This document shows positions 16,083-24,226 of a stretch of DNA of 63,924 bases, piece by piece; position 1 is the stretch's first letter, and every line of letters begins with the position of its first letter. Both the position numbers and the translations under genes were made by a program. The DNA is from Bacillota bacterium (lineage in GTDB: Bacteria; Bacillota; Clostridia; Peptostreptococcales; Anaerovoracaceae), in assembly GCA_017394515.1 (NCBI GenBank), contig JAFPXY010000017.1, positions 1 through 63,924 on the forward strand. The letters run 5' to 3'. The notes below the pieces were generated by a model. It was not told the origin of the DNA. It did not search any database and saw only the letters and a program-made list of their open reading frames with translations.

Positions 16083-17471
16083 ATGAAACTCACTACCGGA
16101 CAAAAAACCGCTTACGGTATAGGTGCCGTAGGTAAGGATATGGTGTACGCTCTGTCGTCATCATACATCCTCTATTACTATCAGGACCTGCTGGGTTTGA
16201 GCGCCACCTTCGTAGGAACCATCCTCATGGTGGCCAGAGTCTTCGACGCTTTGAACGATCCCTTCATGGGAGTACTGGTTGCCAAGACCAAGACCAAATG
16301 GGGACGTTTCAGACCTTGGCTCTTCTCAGGTACCGTCTTAAATGCTTTAGTGCTCTATGCGCTTTTCGCAGCTCCTGAATTCACAAAAGAATCCACCCTC
16401 ATGGTATATTTTGCTGTGATCTACATCCTTTGGGGCGTGACCTACACCATGATGGATATTCCTTACTGGAGCATGATCCCTGCCGTAACTGATACACCTA
16501 AGGACAGAGAAAACCTCTCCGTAGTAGGTCGTACCTGTGCAGGCGTAGGCTCAGCTCTTATTGCCATGGGAACCATGTTCCTGGTAGGCATGCTGGGCGG
16601 AGACAGCGAGCTCAAGGGCTTCAGAATGGTAGCAATTTTCGTTGCGGTGATCTTCATCGTTGCTGAGATCATTACCTGCGTCTTCATGAAGGAACAGAAT
16701 CAGACCGAGATGAAGACCGTATCCGTCAAGGAGATGTTCAAAGCTCTCTTTGGAAACGATCAGGCCATGATGGTAGTCGGAACCATCGTACTCATCAACA
16801 TGGCTCTTTACCTCACCTCCAACTTCGTCATCTACTTCTTCAAGTATGACTTCGGCGGAGAGGGCTGGAAGACCAGCTATACACTGTTCTCCACTGTAGG
16901 CGGAGCTTTCCAGATCCTGGGCATGATGGTGCTTTATCCCATCCTGAGAGCTAGGGGAATACCCAACGAAAAGGTATTCAAGATCGCCATCGGCATGGCA
17001 CTTACAGGCTATGGCTGCCTGCTTCTCATACTGATCTTCGGATTCACTCACAACCTGCCGATCATCTGCGTGCCCGGTATCCTGGTATTCGCAGCTAACG
17101 GTGTACTTAGCGTACTCACCACCGTATTCTTATCCGGTTCTGTAGACTACGGCGAGATGAAGACAGGACGCCGCGAGGAGTCCGTCATCTTCTCCATGCA
17201 GACCTTCGTAGTTAAGGCTGCATCCGGAGTTGCCGTCTTCCTTACAGGTATCGGACTTGACCTCATCGGTCTTGTGGGTAACACAAACGATGAAGCATCA
17301 GTTGCAGTACAGAGCGCATCCACCCTTATGGGATTGAGACTCCTGATGACCATTCTTCCCATGATCGGTCTCATCGTTGCCATCTTCCTCTTCAAAGCTA
17401 AATTCAAACTGACCGACGCATATCAGCAGGAGATTCATGACAAGCTGAGAGGACCTCAGAATGAAGCTTAG
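16083..17471 (+). CDS. GPH-family sugar:cation symporter (MelB-like)
   Basis: A 462-residue polytopic membrane transporter of the glycoside-pentoside-hexuronide:cation family, with about 12 hydrophobic segments. Family marks are YGIGAVGKDMVYALSSSYI at the N-terminus, RVFDALNDPFMGVLVAKTKTKWGRFRPW in the first loop (Asp residues of the cation site), and VDYGEMKTGRREESVIFSM in the second half. It should import the glycoside hydrolysed by the flanking GH2 and GH36 enzymes, using Na+ or H+. Its 3' end overlaps the GH36 gene by 11 bases. Confidence 0.93.
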   Translation: MKLTTGQKTAYGIGAVGKDMVYALSSSYILYYYQDLLGLSATFVGTILMVARVFDALNDPFMGVLVAKTKTKWGRFRPWLFSGTVLNALVLYALFAAPEFTKESTLMVYFAVIYILWGVTYTMMDIPYWSMIPAVTDTPKDRENLSVVGRTCAGVGSALIAMGTMFLVGMLGGDSELKGFRMVAIFVAVIFIVAEIITCVFMKEQNQTEMKTVSVKEMFKALFGNDQAMMVVGTIVLINMALYLTSNFVIYFFKYDFGGEGWKTSYTLFSTVGGAFQILGMMVLYPILRARGIPNEKVFKIAIGMALTGYGCLLLILIFGFTHNLPIICVPGILVFAANGVLSVLTTVFLSGSVDYGEMKTGRREESVIFSMQTFVVKAASGVAVFLTGIGLDLIGLVGNTNDEASVAVQSASTLMGLRLLMTILPMIGLIVAIFLFKAKFKLTDAYQQEIHDKLRGPQNEA

Positions 17472-19032
17472 TTGGAAGATAAACAACTTAACAGGAGAAT
17501 TAGAACTTAAGCGGATAAACCATCTGGTTTTAGACATAAAAGAAAAGATCGTAAGGGCCTACGGCTACATAGAGCTTGAACCCTCGGAAGGTATGTTTTT
17601 TAACGGTTATCAAACCTGGACTTACACCAGAGAGTATTGCCGAACTGACCGCATGAGGGGCTTGAACGGCATGCCTGAAGGTGTCATCAAGCGTTATCAT
17701 TTGGACGGCTACAGCGACTATCATTTCACCCGCTATCCCTTCAAGAGGGGCATCTTTCACGGATATTCCTACTGCTACTTCAGGGATGGCGATCGGTTCA
17801 AGTTTTTTGGATCTCTGGATGAGAGGCCGGGCTATACCATCTTCGGCTATAACGTTAAGAAGAAAAGACTTAAGATCATTCGTGACGCCGAGGGATATGT
17901 TCCAAAGGGACAGTTCCACGCTCTGGATCTCTTCTACATGGAAGGGTCGGAGGATGAAGTCTTCGATGCCTGGTTTGAAGCTCTTAAGATAAAGTCCCTT
18001 AAGGCACCCAGAATAGCCGGATATTCCAGCTGGTATAACAGATATCAGTTCATAGATCAGCAGTCCATACTGGAAGACCTTGAAGGCTGCAAAAAGATCC
18101 TAAGAGAAGGCGATCTTTTCCAGGTGGATGACGGCTGGGAACCGAAGGTAGGGGACTGGCAGGAAGCTGATCCGGATAAGTTCCCGGAAGGAATGAAGCG
18201 GCTGGCTTCGGATATACATGATGCAGGCTACAAGGCCGGACTCTGGATGGCTCCCTTTGCAGCACAGAGAGGCAGTAAGGTCCTTAGGGAGCACCCGGAC
18301 TGGGTCGTAAAGGATGATAAGGGCGAGCCCTTCGCCTGCGGCGGAAACTGGGGAGGCTTTTACGGACTCGATATCGACATTCCGGAGTGCAGAGACTACA
18401 TTGAGACCTGCGTGAGACGGGCGGTTGAAGACTGGGGCTTCGATCTTCTCAAACTTGATTTCCTTTACGCTGCTGCCACCTTCGGCAACGAAAAGGAGAC
18501 CAGAGCAGGCAGAATGATCAGAGCCATGGAACTCTTAAGGACCTGGGTAGGGGATGCCTCCATCCTGGCCTGCGGTGTGCCTCTCATGCCGTGCTTCGGT
18601 ATGGTGGAATATTCTCGTATCGGCTGCGACGTGGGACTCACCTGGAAGGACAGGCCTTTCTTAAGGCAGACTCACCGGGAGAGGGTGTCCACCCTGAACT
18701 CTTTGATAGATACCATCTCCAGGCGCCAGCTGAACTTAAGAGCCTTCGGAAATGACCCGGATGTATTCTTCTTAAGGACGGATAATCTGGAACTAACGGA
18801 ATATCAAAAGGATTTATTAGCCTCTATAAACGGGCTTCTGGGCCACGTGTTCCTCACATCGGACGATCCCGGAAAGTATACCCAGGAGCAGATAGAAAAA
18901 TATGCCCATTACCGTCGCCTCACGGAAGCCGTACATGTTAGGCTTGTGAGGGGAGAGCGAATAGGCATTAGTTACATTCTGGACGGAAGGGAGCATGAGC
19001 TTGAACTTCCGGAAGAATTGTTCTGGGAGTAA
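17461..19032 (+). CDS. GH36-type alpha-galactosidase
   Basis: A 523-residue cytoplasmic glycoside hydrolase of clan GH-D, most like GH36. The barrel begins near SSWYNRYQFIDQQSILEDL. VDDGWEPKVGDWQEADPDKFPEGMKRLASDIHDAGYKAGLWMAPF is the substrate-binding region. LLKLDF carries the nucleophile Asp (about residue 333), and SRIGCDVG the acid/base Asp (about residue 389). It is shorter than usual GH36 proteins (about 700-750), lacking much of the N-terminal beta-sandwich and perhaps the full C-terminal domain. It overlaps the symporter gene by 11 bases and no separate ribosome binding site is strong, so coupled translation is likely. Confidence 0.87.
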   Translation: MKLSWKINNLTGELELKRINHLVLDIKEKIVRAYGYIELEPSEGMFFNGYQTWTYTREYCRTDRMRGLNGMPEGVIKRYHLDGYSDYHFTRYPFKRGIFHGYSYCYFRDGDRFKFFGSLDERPGYTIFGYNVKKKRLKIIRDAEGYVPKGQFHALDLFYMEGSEDEVFDAWFEALKIKSLKAPRIAGYSSWYNRYQFIDQQSILEDLEGCKKILREGDLFQVDDGWEPKVGDWQEADPDKFPEGMKRLASDIHDAGYKAGLWMAPFAAQRGSKVLREHPDWVVKDDKGEPFACGGNWGGFYGLDIDIPECRDYIETCVRRAVEDWGFDLLKLDFLYAAATFGNEKETRAGRMIRAMELLRTWVGDASILACGVPLMPCFGMVEYSRIGCDVGLTWKDRPFLRQTHRERVSTLNSLIDTISRRQLNLRAFGNDPDVFFLRTDNLELTEYQKDLLASINGLLGHVFLTSDDPGKYTQEQIEKYAHYRRLTEAVHVRLVRGERIGISYILDGREHELELPEELFWE

Positions 19033-19063
19033 GTTTTTTGCGAATTGATGGAAAGGAGTTACT

Positions 19064-20095
19064 ATGAAAAGCATGACATTCTCAAGAATCTCAAAGATCC
19101 TAATTATCGCAGTTTTCCTCACCATGTGCTTCGGAATCATGGGAGTCGGCAAGGCAAGCGCAGCGGGCGATGAAGTAGTACTGAAGGTTTCGACACAAGA
19201 TGACGGATACTTCTATATAAGCTTTACGAAACTGCCTTCCAATCGCCAGTATGCAGAGATCCTCAAGTCCGCAGATGGAGGTTCAACCTGGAAGCAGTTT
19301 GAGGGTAAAATATGGAATTATTCAGAAGTTAAGGGCAAGAAACTGGTAGATGAGGTCGTAAAGTTCGACAAGACCTACAAGTATAAGGTTAATATGTTCA
19401 ATATTGACGAAGAAGAGCAGCGTGTTGATGAGATCACTTCAAATATTGTGACCATTAAGGGCAGCACTGCCAAGCTCCCTGAATTCACAGATGCCAAGGC
19501 CACCGGAAATGTTTCCACCCAGGTCACACTCAAGTGGACCAAGGTATCCGGCGTTGACGGATACAAGATCTACAAGTACAATACTACCACGAAAAAGTAC
19601 GTGCTTAAGAAGACCGTTAAAGGCGCCAAGACCACTTCAGCAGATATCACCAAACTTACAAAAAACAAAAAAGCGACCTTTAAGATCGCGGCGTACAAGG
19701 GAAGCGTAATTGGTCCTAAGAGCGATTCCATCTCAGAAACGCCTCGTCAGAACGCTTTCAATAATCCCATGAGCGAGAAGATCGGCAGCTATCCTAAGGG
19801 ACAGCTCTCACTGGGATTCAAGAAGGTATATTACAATTCAAAGAACAAGGTCTGCGTAAAGGCTCTGGTAGTCAACAGAAGAAGCAGCAAAGTAAATAAG
19901 ATCTACAATTACACCCTTCAGGTGAAGCACAAAGGCGTACTCATCGCTAAGCACACCTTCTCCAAGACTTTAAACATCGAGAGCGGCGCAAAGAAGTGGG
20001 TGACCTTCACCTTCACGGAAGGCACTAAGAAATCATACCGCAACCTGAGATACGGAGCGGTGGAGATTCCGGTAGCATCTTACAACCTCAGCTAA
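19064..20095 (+). CDS. secreted fibronectin type III protein
   Basis: A 343-residue exported protein. Signal peptide at residues 1-34 (hydrophobic core IIAVFLTMCFGIMGVG, cleavage near ASA). One Fn3-like unit (about 40-135) is followed by a clearer one (about 145-230: ATGNVSTQVTLKWTKVSGVDGYKIYKYN, then TFKIAAYKGSVIGPKS). A C-terminal beta domain of about 110 residues ends at NLS. No anchor is visible. It lies 31 bases after the GH36 gene without a terminator between them, so it may be co-transcribed, but GGAAAGGAG gives it its own initiation. A terminator follows. Confidence 0.82.
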   Translation: MKSMTFSRISKILIIAVFLTMCFGIMGVGKASAAGDEVVLKVSTQDDGYFYISFTKLPSNRQYAEILKSADGGSTWKQFEGKIWNYSEVKGKKLVDEVVKFDKTYKYKVNMFNIDEEEQRVDEITSNIVTIKGSTAKLPEFTDAKATGNVSTQVTLKWTKVSGVDGYKIYKYNTTTKKYVLKKTVKGAKTTSADITKLTKNKKATFKIAAYKGSVIGPKSDSISETPRQNAFNNPMSEKIGSYPKGQLSLGFKKVYYNSKNKVCVKALVVNRRSSKVNKIYNYTLQVKHKGVLIAKHTFSKTLNIESGAKKWVTFTFTEGTKKSYRNLRYGAVEIPVASYNLS

Positions 20096-20104
20096 GAGAT
20101 AAAA

Positions 20105-20131
20105 AAAGAAGCATCATTTGATGCTTCTTTT
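20105..20131. terminator. bidirectional terminator between the Fn3 gene and tRNA-Glu
   Basis: AAGAAGCATCA and TGATGCTTCTT form an 11-bp stem with T-runs on either strand. It can end the Fn3 gene on the plus strand and the tRNA transcript on the minus strand. Confidence 0.8.
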
Positions 20132-20135
20132 AATG

Positions 20136-20210
20136 TGGTGACTCTACCGGGATTCGAACCCGGGTTGCCGCCGTGAGAGGGCGGAGTCTTGACCGCTTGA
20201 CCATAGAGCC
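20136..20210 (-). tRNA. tRNA-Glu (anticodon CTC)
   Basis: Read on the minus strand from 20210, GGCTCTA forms the acceptor stem with TAGAGTC near the 3' end. The anticodon arm is CCGCC-CTCTCAC-GGCGG, giving anticodon CTC (Glu, codon GAG). The T arm is ACCCGGG-TTCGAAT-CCCGG-like, and the 3' CCA is encoded at 20138-20136. The whole gene is 75 bases and intact. Codon GAG is common in the adjacent genes. Confidence 0.95.
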
Positions 20211-20269
20211 ACATCGACATTTATTATATATCAAGCGGAGCGGTATTTCAAGTAAAATTTTTATAAATT

Positions 20270-21304
20270 TTAAATAATATTTAAATCAAGTTTTCTTAAG
20301 ACGGCTCTTGTGAAAAGATTCATGTCTCTGATATTGATTTCTTTGCCGTTCTTAAGGATCAGATAATCGTTGACATAGCCTGCCATGCCCCAGAATTCCT
20401 GAGTGTCCTGAAAATAGTCAAAGAGGTTCACATAGAGGGCGTCAGCGTCCTTTAAGAGGGGCAGGGTCAGGGTGAAGCTTCCGTCAGCCTTGAACTCGCT
20501 CTCCCAGGGAGTTTCCATGGTGGAAAAGCCTTTGTAAGCAATAGGCTCGCCTGTATAGTTACCTTTGATTATAAGGGATCTCTTTACGATCTTTATTGAA
20601 GAGGGCTTGATGAGTCTTCCGCCTTCTGTTTCAGCTTCAGGAACCACAGGGAAGCCCAGCTTGTTGAAGGCTAAATGCACGTCGCACTGATTGACGATGG
20701 GCAGCAATTTGTAGAGCTGGACCACGTCGTCAAAGTTGTGGAGGAGAATGGTCTCCTTGAGGGCTCTTCTGAGTTCTGTGTCGGCCTCTGTAATATATTC
20801 ATAGTAGAGCCTCACGGATTCAGCTCCGGAGATCTCGTCGGTTCTCATGGGAGCTAAGCCCATATAGCGCTCGATGCTCTTCTGGGAAAGGCTCTCCATG
20901 AATTCACAGAGGGAACTGTGATGTCTGACGAACTGGTAAAGGTCCAGGTCAAAGGGACGGATTTCAGGCTCCTCATGATAGATCATGCGGTAGCGCTTTA
21001 TGAGATAGGGCAGGTCGAAACGCTTGCCGTTATAGGTGATGAGGCAGTCGTAGGAGTTGAGTTCCTTTATGACCTCCTCAAGGAGGATGTGCTCTTCCTC
21101 AGGCTCATCAAGAAAGTACTGGGTCACCTCAGCATTACCATCAGGTTCCACTACCATCATGCCCGCCAGAATCATGGGTGCCCTCATGGGATCCAGACCC
21201 AGAGTCTCAATGTCGAAGGTGCAGATCTTTTGGCCGTCCAGATACTCGTCCAGAAGATAATTATTCATATATGGAATTGTAAGATTCTTTTTAATGATGT
21301 CCAT
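20270..21304 (-). CDS. YprB-like ribonuclease H-fold exonuclease
   Basis: A 344-residue protein whose N-terminal half is a DEDD-type 3'-5' exonuclease domain (RNase_H_2/YprB family). ICTFDIETLGLDP (about residues 32-44) carries the first Asp-Glu pair, CLITYNGKRFDLPYLIKR (about 112-130) the third acid, and LLHNFDDVVQLYKL (about 205-218) the last Asp. The family is predicted to trim RNA or DNA; no in vivo role is settled. The C-terminal about 110 residues have no clear domain. It is transcribed opposite to its neighbours, from a promoter at 21416-21444, through a leader with two C-rich-loop hairpins. Confidence 0.85.
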   Translation of the reverse strand: MDIIKKNLTIPYMNNYLLDEYLDGQKICTFDIETLGLDPMRAPMILAGMMVVEPDGNAEVTQYFLDEPEEEHILLEEVIKELNSYDCLITYNGKRFDLPYLIKRYRMIYHEEPEIRPFDLDLYQFVRHHSSLCEFMESLSQKSIERYMGLAPMRTDEISGAESVRLYYEYITEADTELRRALKETILLHNFDDVVQLYKLLPIVNQCDVHLAFNKLGFPVVPEAETEGGRLIKPSSIKIVKRSLIIKGNYTGEPIAYKGFSTMETPWESEFKADGSFTLTLPLLKDADALYVNLFDYFQDTQEFWGMAGYVNDYLILKNGKEINIRDMNLFTRAVLRKLDLNII

Positions 21305-21409
21305 GATATTAATGGTTTAAAACAAAATAGTCTGCAGGGGAGCAGACTACTTTGTTCAAAAGGGGTATTTTGGATTTGAGATTATGAGGTTATCAGGGGG
21401 GATAACCAC
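21305..21409 (-). ncRNA. structured leader or small RNA with two C-rich loops
   Basis: Predicted transcription starts near 21409 on the minus strand, at the foot of a 7-bp hairpin GGTTATC-CCCCCT-GATAACC (21407-21388). A second, 8-bp hairpin, TAGTCTGC-TCCCCT-GCAGACTA (21349-21328), is followed by TTTTGTTTT, which resembles an intrinsic terminator. The start codon of the exonuclease gene follows 24 bases later. This may be an attenuated 5' leader or a free-standing small RNA of about 85 bases. Loops rich in C are known from Firmicutes small RNAs that pair with Shine-Dalgarno sequences; the function here is inferred. Confidence 0.5.
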
Positions 21410-21415
21410 AATCAA

Positions 21416-21444
21416 ATAATATACTAAAAGTGTAGAAATTGCAA
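21416..21444 (-). promoter_or_regulatory. promoter for the leader RNA and YprB-like gene
   Basis: On the minus strand TTGCAA (21444-21439), 17 bases, TATTAT (21421-21416). It places the start of transcription directly at the first hairpin of the leader. Confidence 0.65.
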
Positions 21445-21581
21445 GGGTTTTTGCGAAAAAATATTCGTTTTTTGATTATTTTTTATGAAAAAGTTGAAAA
21501 AAACGGTTTTTTGAGCAATAATTGGTGTGAAAGTGGTGGAAAGTTCTGCCGGTTTAAATCTATGTTTTAGGAGATTTGGTA

Positions 21582-22112
21582 ATGGTTTTTAAGGAAAAAA
21601 CTCTGTCTGAGGAGATGATCTACAAGGGAAAGATCATCAATTTGAAGAAACAGAAAGTCACCGTGAAGAGCGGTACCAGCTATAGAGAGATCATCGAGCA
21701 CAGCGGCGGAGCGGTGCTGGCTGCCATAACTGATGACAAAAAAATGGTTATGATCAGGCAGTTCAGGAAGCCTGCGGAGAAGGTAATGTTCGAGGTGCCT
21801 GCAGGTAAGATCGACCCGGGCGAAGATCCTTTGGTTACAGCGGGAAGGGAGCTCAAGGAAGAGACCGGATACACCGCAAAGGAAGTAAAGTACCTCACCA
21901 GCTTCTATACAAGCGTAGGCTACTCCCAGGAGGTGCTGCATCTGTATCTTTGCACAGGCCTCACACCGGGGGAGACGGACTTCGACGAGAACGAAGCCAT
22001 CGACATGGAACTTTGGGACATTGAGGAGCTCTATCAGATGGTCATGAGGGGTGAACTGGACGATGCAAAGACCATAATTGCCATCCAATTTGCTCATGAA
22101 CTGGTAAAATAG
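21582..22112 (+). CDS. nudF: Nudix hydrolase, ADP-ribose pyrophosphatase
   Basis: A 176-residue Nudix enzyme that should hydrolyse ADP-ribose to AMP and ribose-5-phosphate. The Nudix box is complete: GKIDPGEDPLVTAGRELKEETGYT, about residues 73-96, with the REL-EE-G catalytic core. VMFEVPAGKI just ahead of it and FYTSVGYSQEVLHLYLC after it are typical of the ADP-ribose-specific group. In Bacillus subtilis nudF lies close to xerD (ripX), and the same neighbourhood is seen here. I start at ATG 21582, preceded by AGGAGATTTGGTA. Confidence 0.92.
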   Translation: MVFKEKTLSEEMIYKGKIINLKKQKVTVKSGTSYREIIEHSGGAVLAAITDDKKMVMIRQFRKPAEKVMFEVPAGKIDPGEDPLVTAGRELKEETGYTAKEVKYLTSFYTSVGYSQEVLHLYLCTGLTPGETDFDENEAIDMELWDIEELYQMVMRGELDDAKTIIAIQFAHELVK

Positions 22113-22216
22113 CTTAGTTGACATAATTTCTTATAATATAAACAATTTGGAATTGAAATTTTTTGCGGGGGAGTATATAATATAGAGTACGAATTAATCG
22201 CTTAGGAGTTGATACT

Positions 22217-23095
22217 TTGTTTATTGATGATTTTGAAAAGTATATACTAAAAGAAAAGCAGGCAGCTCAGAATACAGTAAACGCATATATAAAGGATCTG
22301 GAGCACTTCGAGGCCTTCGTGCTTGAAAGAGGGGCTAAGGATCTGACCGACGTTTCCAATACTGACATAGTTTCATATGTCATGGAAATGAAGAAGGAGG
22401 ATAAATCCAGATCCACCGTAAACCGTAAACTGACCTCCATCAGGACCTTCTATAAGTTCCTGGTAAAAGAGGGCAAGATCAAAGAAAATCCTGCTGAGAA
22501 TATCAAGTCTCCCAGAATAGAGAAGAAGGAGATCGAATATCTTTCCATCGATGACGTTGATAAGCTCATGACTCTCCCCGACGAGACCATTAAGGGTAAG
22601 CGCGACAGGGCCATGCTGGAGCTCATGTACGCTACGGGGATCAGAGCGTCAGAACTCATCGATATGAAGCTTGATGACTGCAACATGAGAATGGGCTTCG
22701 TCAAGTGCTCCGGAGAGCATTCCAAGGCCAGGATCATACCCATCGGACGTCCCGCCAGGATGGCACTGGAGACCTATATCTACGATGTGAGACCGGCCAT
22801 GCTCAGGGGAGGAGACAGCGACAGCTTGTTCCTTAACTATGTAGGAGAACCCATGACCAGGCAGGGACTCTGGAAGATCTTAAAGGAGTACGGCGAGGAA
22901 GCCGGATTCAAGATCAAGCTCACGCCTCAGGTCATCAGGAATAGTTTTGCTGTGCACATGCTCCAGAACGGCGCTGACATCAAGTCCATCCAGGAGCTCA
23001 TGGGCCACGAAGACATAGCTGCCACTCAGGCTTATCTGGCGGTTACCAAGAACCGCATCAAGGACGTTTACGACAGGGCACATCCCAGAGCGTAG
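22217..23095 (+). CDS. xerD: tyrosine recombinase XerD-like
   Basis: A 292-residue tyrosine recombinase of chromosomal XerC/D type. The N-terminal SAM-like domain spans residues 1-85 (ILKEKQAAQNTVNAYIKDLEHFEAF), the catalytic domain about 100-285. Arg I lies in ATGIRASEL (about 141), Arg II in QVIRNSF (about 241), the His in LMGHEDI (about 263), and the Tyr in ATQAYL (about 272). The usual HxxRH reads QxxRN, so the first catalytic His is Gln and the second His is Asn. Context next to nudF supports a dif-type dimer-resolution role and argues against a phage integrase. The start is TTG at 22217 after AGGAG. A terminator follows. Confidence 0.88.
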   Translation: MFIDDFEKYILKEKQAAQNTVNAYIKDLEHFEAFVLERGAKDLTDVSNTDIVSYVMEMKKEDKSRSTVNRKLTSIRTFYKFLVKEGKIKENPAENIKSPRIEKKEIEYLSIDDVDKLMTLPDETIKGKRDRAMLELMYATGIRASELIDMKLDDCNMRMGFVKCSGEHSKARIIPIGRPARMALETYIYDVRPAMLRGGDSDSLFLNYVGEPMTRQGLWKILKEYGEEAGFKIKLTPQVIRNSFAVHMLQNGADIKSIQELMGHEDIAATQAYLAVTKNRIKDVYDRAHPRA

Positions 23096-23180
23096 GCGGG
23101 CAGGGCACGGCTGTGTGGCCTAAGAGGGCTACCAAGTGCCGGGGCACCAGAAAAGCCGAAAAAAACTATGAAATATCAGA

Positions 23181-23208
23181 AAAAAGTGCTTGCCAAAGCA
23201 CTTTTTCT
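23181..23208. terminator. terminator after xerD
   Basis: AAAAAGTGCTT (23181-23191), loop GCCA, AAGCACTTTTT (23196-23206): a perfect 11-bp stem with T-run on the plus strand and A-run (T on the minus strand) at its foot. The 85 bases between xerD and this stem contain no gene that I can see. Confidence 0.85.
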
Positions 23209-23218
23209 TTGCTATACT
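23190..23218 (+). promoter_or_regulatory. rplS promoter overlapping the xerD terminator
   Basis: TTGCCA (23190-23195) lies in the top of the terminator hairpin, and TATACT (23213-23218) follows 17 bases later. This is a good sigma-A promoter for the L19 leader and rplS. Confidence 0.7.
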
Positions 23219-23224
23219 TAATGA

Positions 23225-23332
23225 GTTGAATTACGGGCGGTCCTCTGGAGACCTCTGCAGATGAAGGTCGGAAGCTTCCGGCACGAGGGATCTGCAGCCA
23301 CGAACGTCTTGGAGGGAAGGAGGAAATATACA
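23225..23332 (+). ncRNA. 5' leader of rplS, candidate L19 autoregulatory leader
   Basis: The roughly 108-base transcribed leader can form several stems: GGTC-CTCTGGA-GACC, CTCTGCAGAT with a distant GATCTGCAG, and GGAAGC-TTCC. It ends at a strong GGAGGGAAGGAGG. Firmicutes rplS messages are known to carry an L19-bound leader, and position and size fit. I have not matched the consensus base by base, so this is a candidate. Confidence 0.5.
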
Positions 23333-23680
23333 ATGGATTTAATGAAATCAATCACTCAGGAATATGAGAGAAATGACATCCCTGCTTTTGGTATCGGCGA
23401 CACAGTACGTGTTCATATCAAGATCAAAGAAGGTAACCGTGAAAGAATTCAGGTATTCGAAGGATTCGTTCTCAAGAGACAGAATGGCGGAATCTCCGAA
23501 ACTTTCACAGTAAGAAAGATCTCCAATGGTGTTGGCGTAGAGAAGACATTCCCGCTCCACTCACCTAAGATCGAAAAGGTTGAGATCGTAAGACGCGGTG
23601 ACGTTAGAAGAGCTAAGCTCAACTACATGCGTCAGAGAACAGGTAAGGCTGCAAGGATCAAATCAAAGGACATCAGATAG
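23333..23680 (+). CDS. rplS: 50S ribosomal protein L19
   Basis: A 115-residue ribosomal protein located at the 30S-50S interface. The sequence is typical throughout: [31 protein letters not shown], then [45 protein letters not shown]. The C-terminus [12 protein letters not shown] is complete, and the length equals the family norm. I start at ATG 23333 because a strong GGAGG lies upstream and the protein family begins there; an earlier in-frame reading into the leader is not coding. It is monocistronic, with its own promoter and terminator. Confidence 0.98.
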   Translation: MDLMKSITQEYERNDIPAFGIGDTVRVHIKIKEGNRERIQVFEGFVLKRQNGGISETFTVRKISNGVGVEKTFPLHSPKIEKVEIVRRGDVRRAKLNYMRQRTGKAARIKSKDIR

Positions 23681-23688
23681 TCATTCAG

Positions 23689-23722
23689 GCCTGCGACAAA
23701 TGTCGCGGGCTTTTGATTTTTT
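23689..23722 (+). terminator. rplS terminator
   Basis: GCCTGCGAC (23689-23697), loop AAAT, GTCGCGGGC (23702-23710), then TTTTGATTTTTTG. Confidence 0.85.
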
Positions 23723-23784
23723 GCGGGAAAAGGCGATTGCTCTTTTGCCTTGTTAAGGGCAGTTTAGGCTAAAAACAGGGGAAG

Positions 23785-24120
23785 GTGGAGTTTAGTACTA
23801 TGTTTGTTTTTTGCGGGTAGGACGAACACCTGGAAAAGTGGAGTTTAGTACTATGCTTCATTTCGCAAAAAACGCAGTTCCGCATGTGGATTTAGGACTA
23901 AATCACTGATAATCCAATTTTAGTATTACAGTTAGCTACAGGCAAACGTTCTTGAAGCTAAAATCGCCTCAAATACTTGTAGTACTAAAGTTCCTGAAAT
24001 ATGCTTTTAGTACTACATCAATTTTGAGGACGTAGTACTAAAGTTGCGTTTAGGGTAGTTTTGGCCTATTAATAGGTGTGCTTCCCTAGAAACAAACAAA
24101 TCAACCTAAAAGTACCACTA
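23785..24120. repeat. array of about eight TTTAGTACTA elements
   Basis: TAGTACTA or close variants start at 23793, 23846, 23893 (TAGGACTA), 23921 (TAGTATTA), 23980, 24008 and 24033, with a last AAAGTACCA near 24109. The core is itself palindromic; the flanks (TTT on one side, TG on the other) show orientation. The first three share GTGGAxTTTAG and lie 53 and 47 bases apart; later steps are 28, 59, 28 and 25. T6GCGGG occurs near 23724 and 23808 and GCA6CGC near 23864. The same core fills another array at 59986-60275. No gene is visible in the 683 bases between rplS and purE. Confidence 0.8.
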
Positions 24121-24184
24121 ACGTTCGTGTTTTCGCCGAGAATTTAATCAAGTGAAGCGGTGAACTGCGGGGGATGTTCAATAA

Positions 24185-24226
24185 ATTACGAACTAACTGA
24201 CATATGTATACAAAATCGTTCGCAAT
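24185..24226 (+). promoter_or_regulatory. candidate paired PurBox operator
   Basis: CGAAC at 24189-24193 (context ATTACGAACTAA) and CGTTCG at 24217-24222 (context AAATCGTTCGCAAT) form two inverted copies of a CGAAC-type half site, about 140-175 bases before purE. In Bacillus, PurR binds two CGAAC-containing PurBoxes with similar separation upstream of the pur operon. A purR gene is not in the window, so this remains a prediction. Confidence 0.45.

Noticed and set aside
22217-23095. Phage or element integrase
   Set aside because: Neighbourhood (nudF, then rplS) and size fit chromosomal XerD; no phage genes or attachment repeats flank it.
23096-23180. Possible RNA gene between xerD and its terminator
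   Set aside because: There is a short GTGCC/GGCAC hairpin, but no promoter and no structure that I can assign.
23785-24120. CRISPR array
   Set aside because: Elements are only 8-12 bp, palindromic and in both orientations, spacers vary in length, and there are no cas genes in the window.
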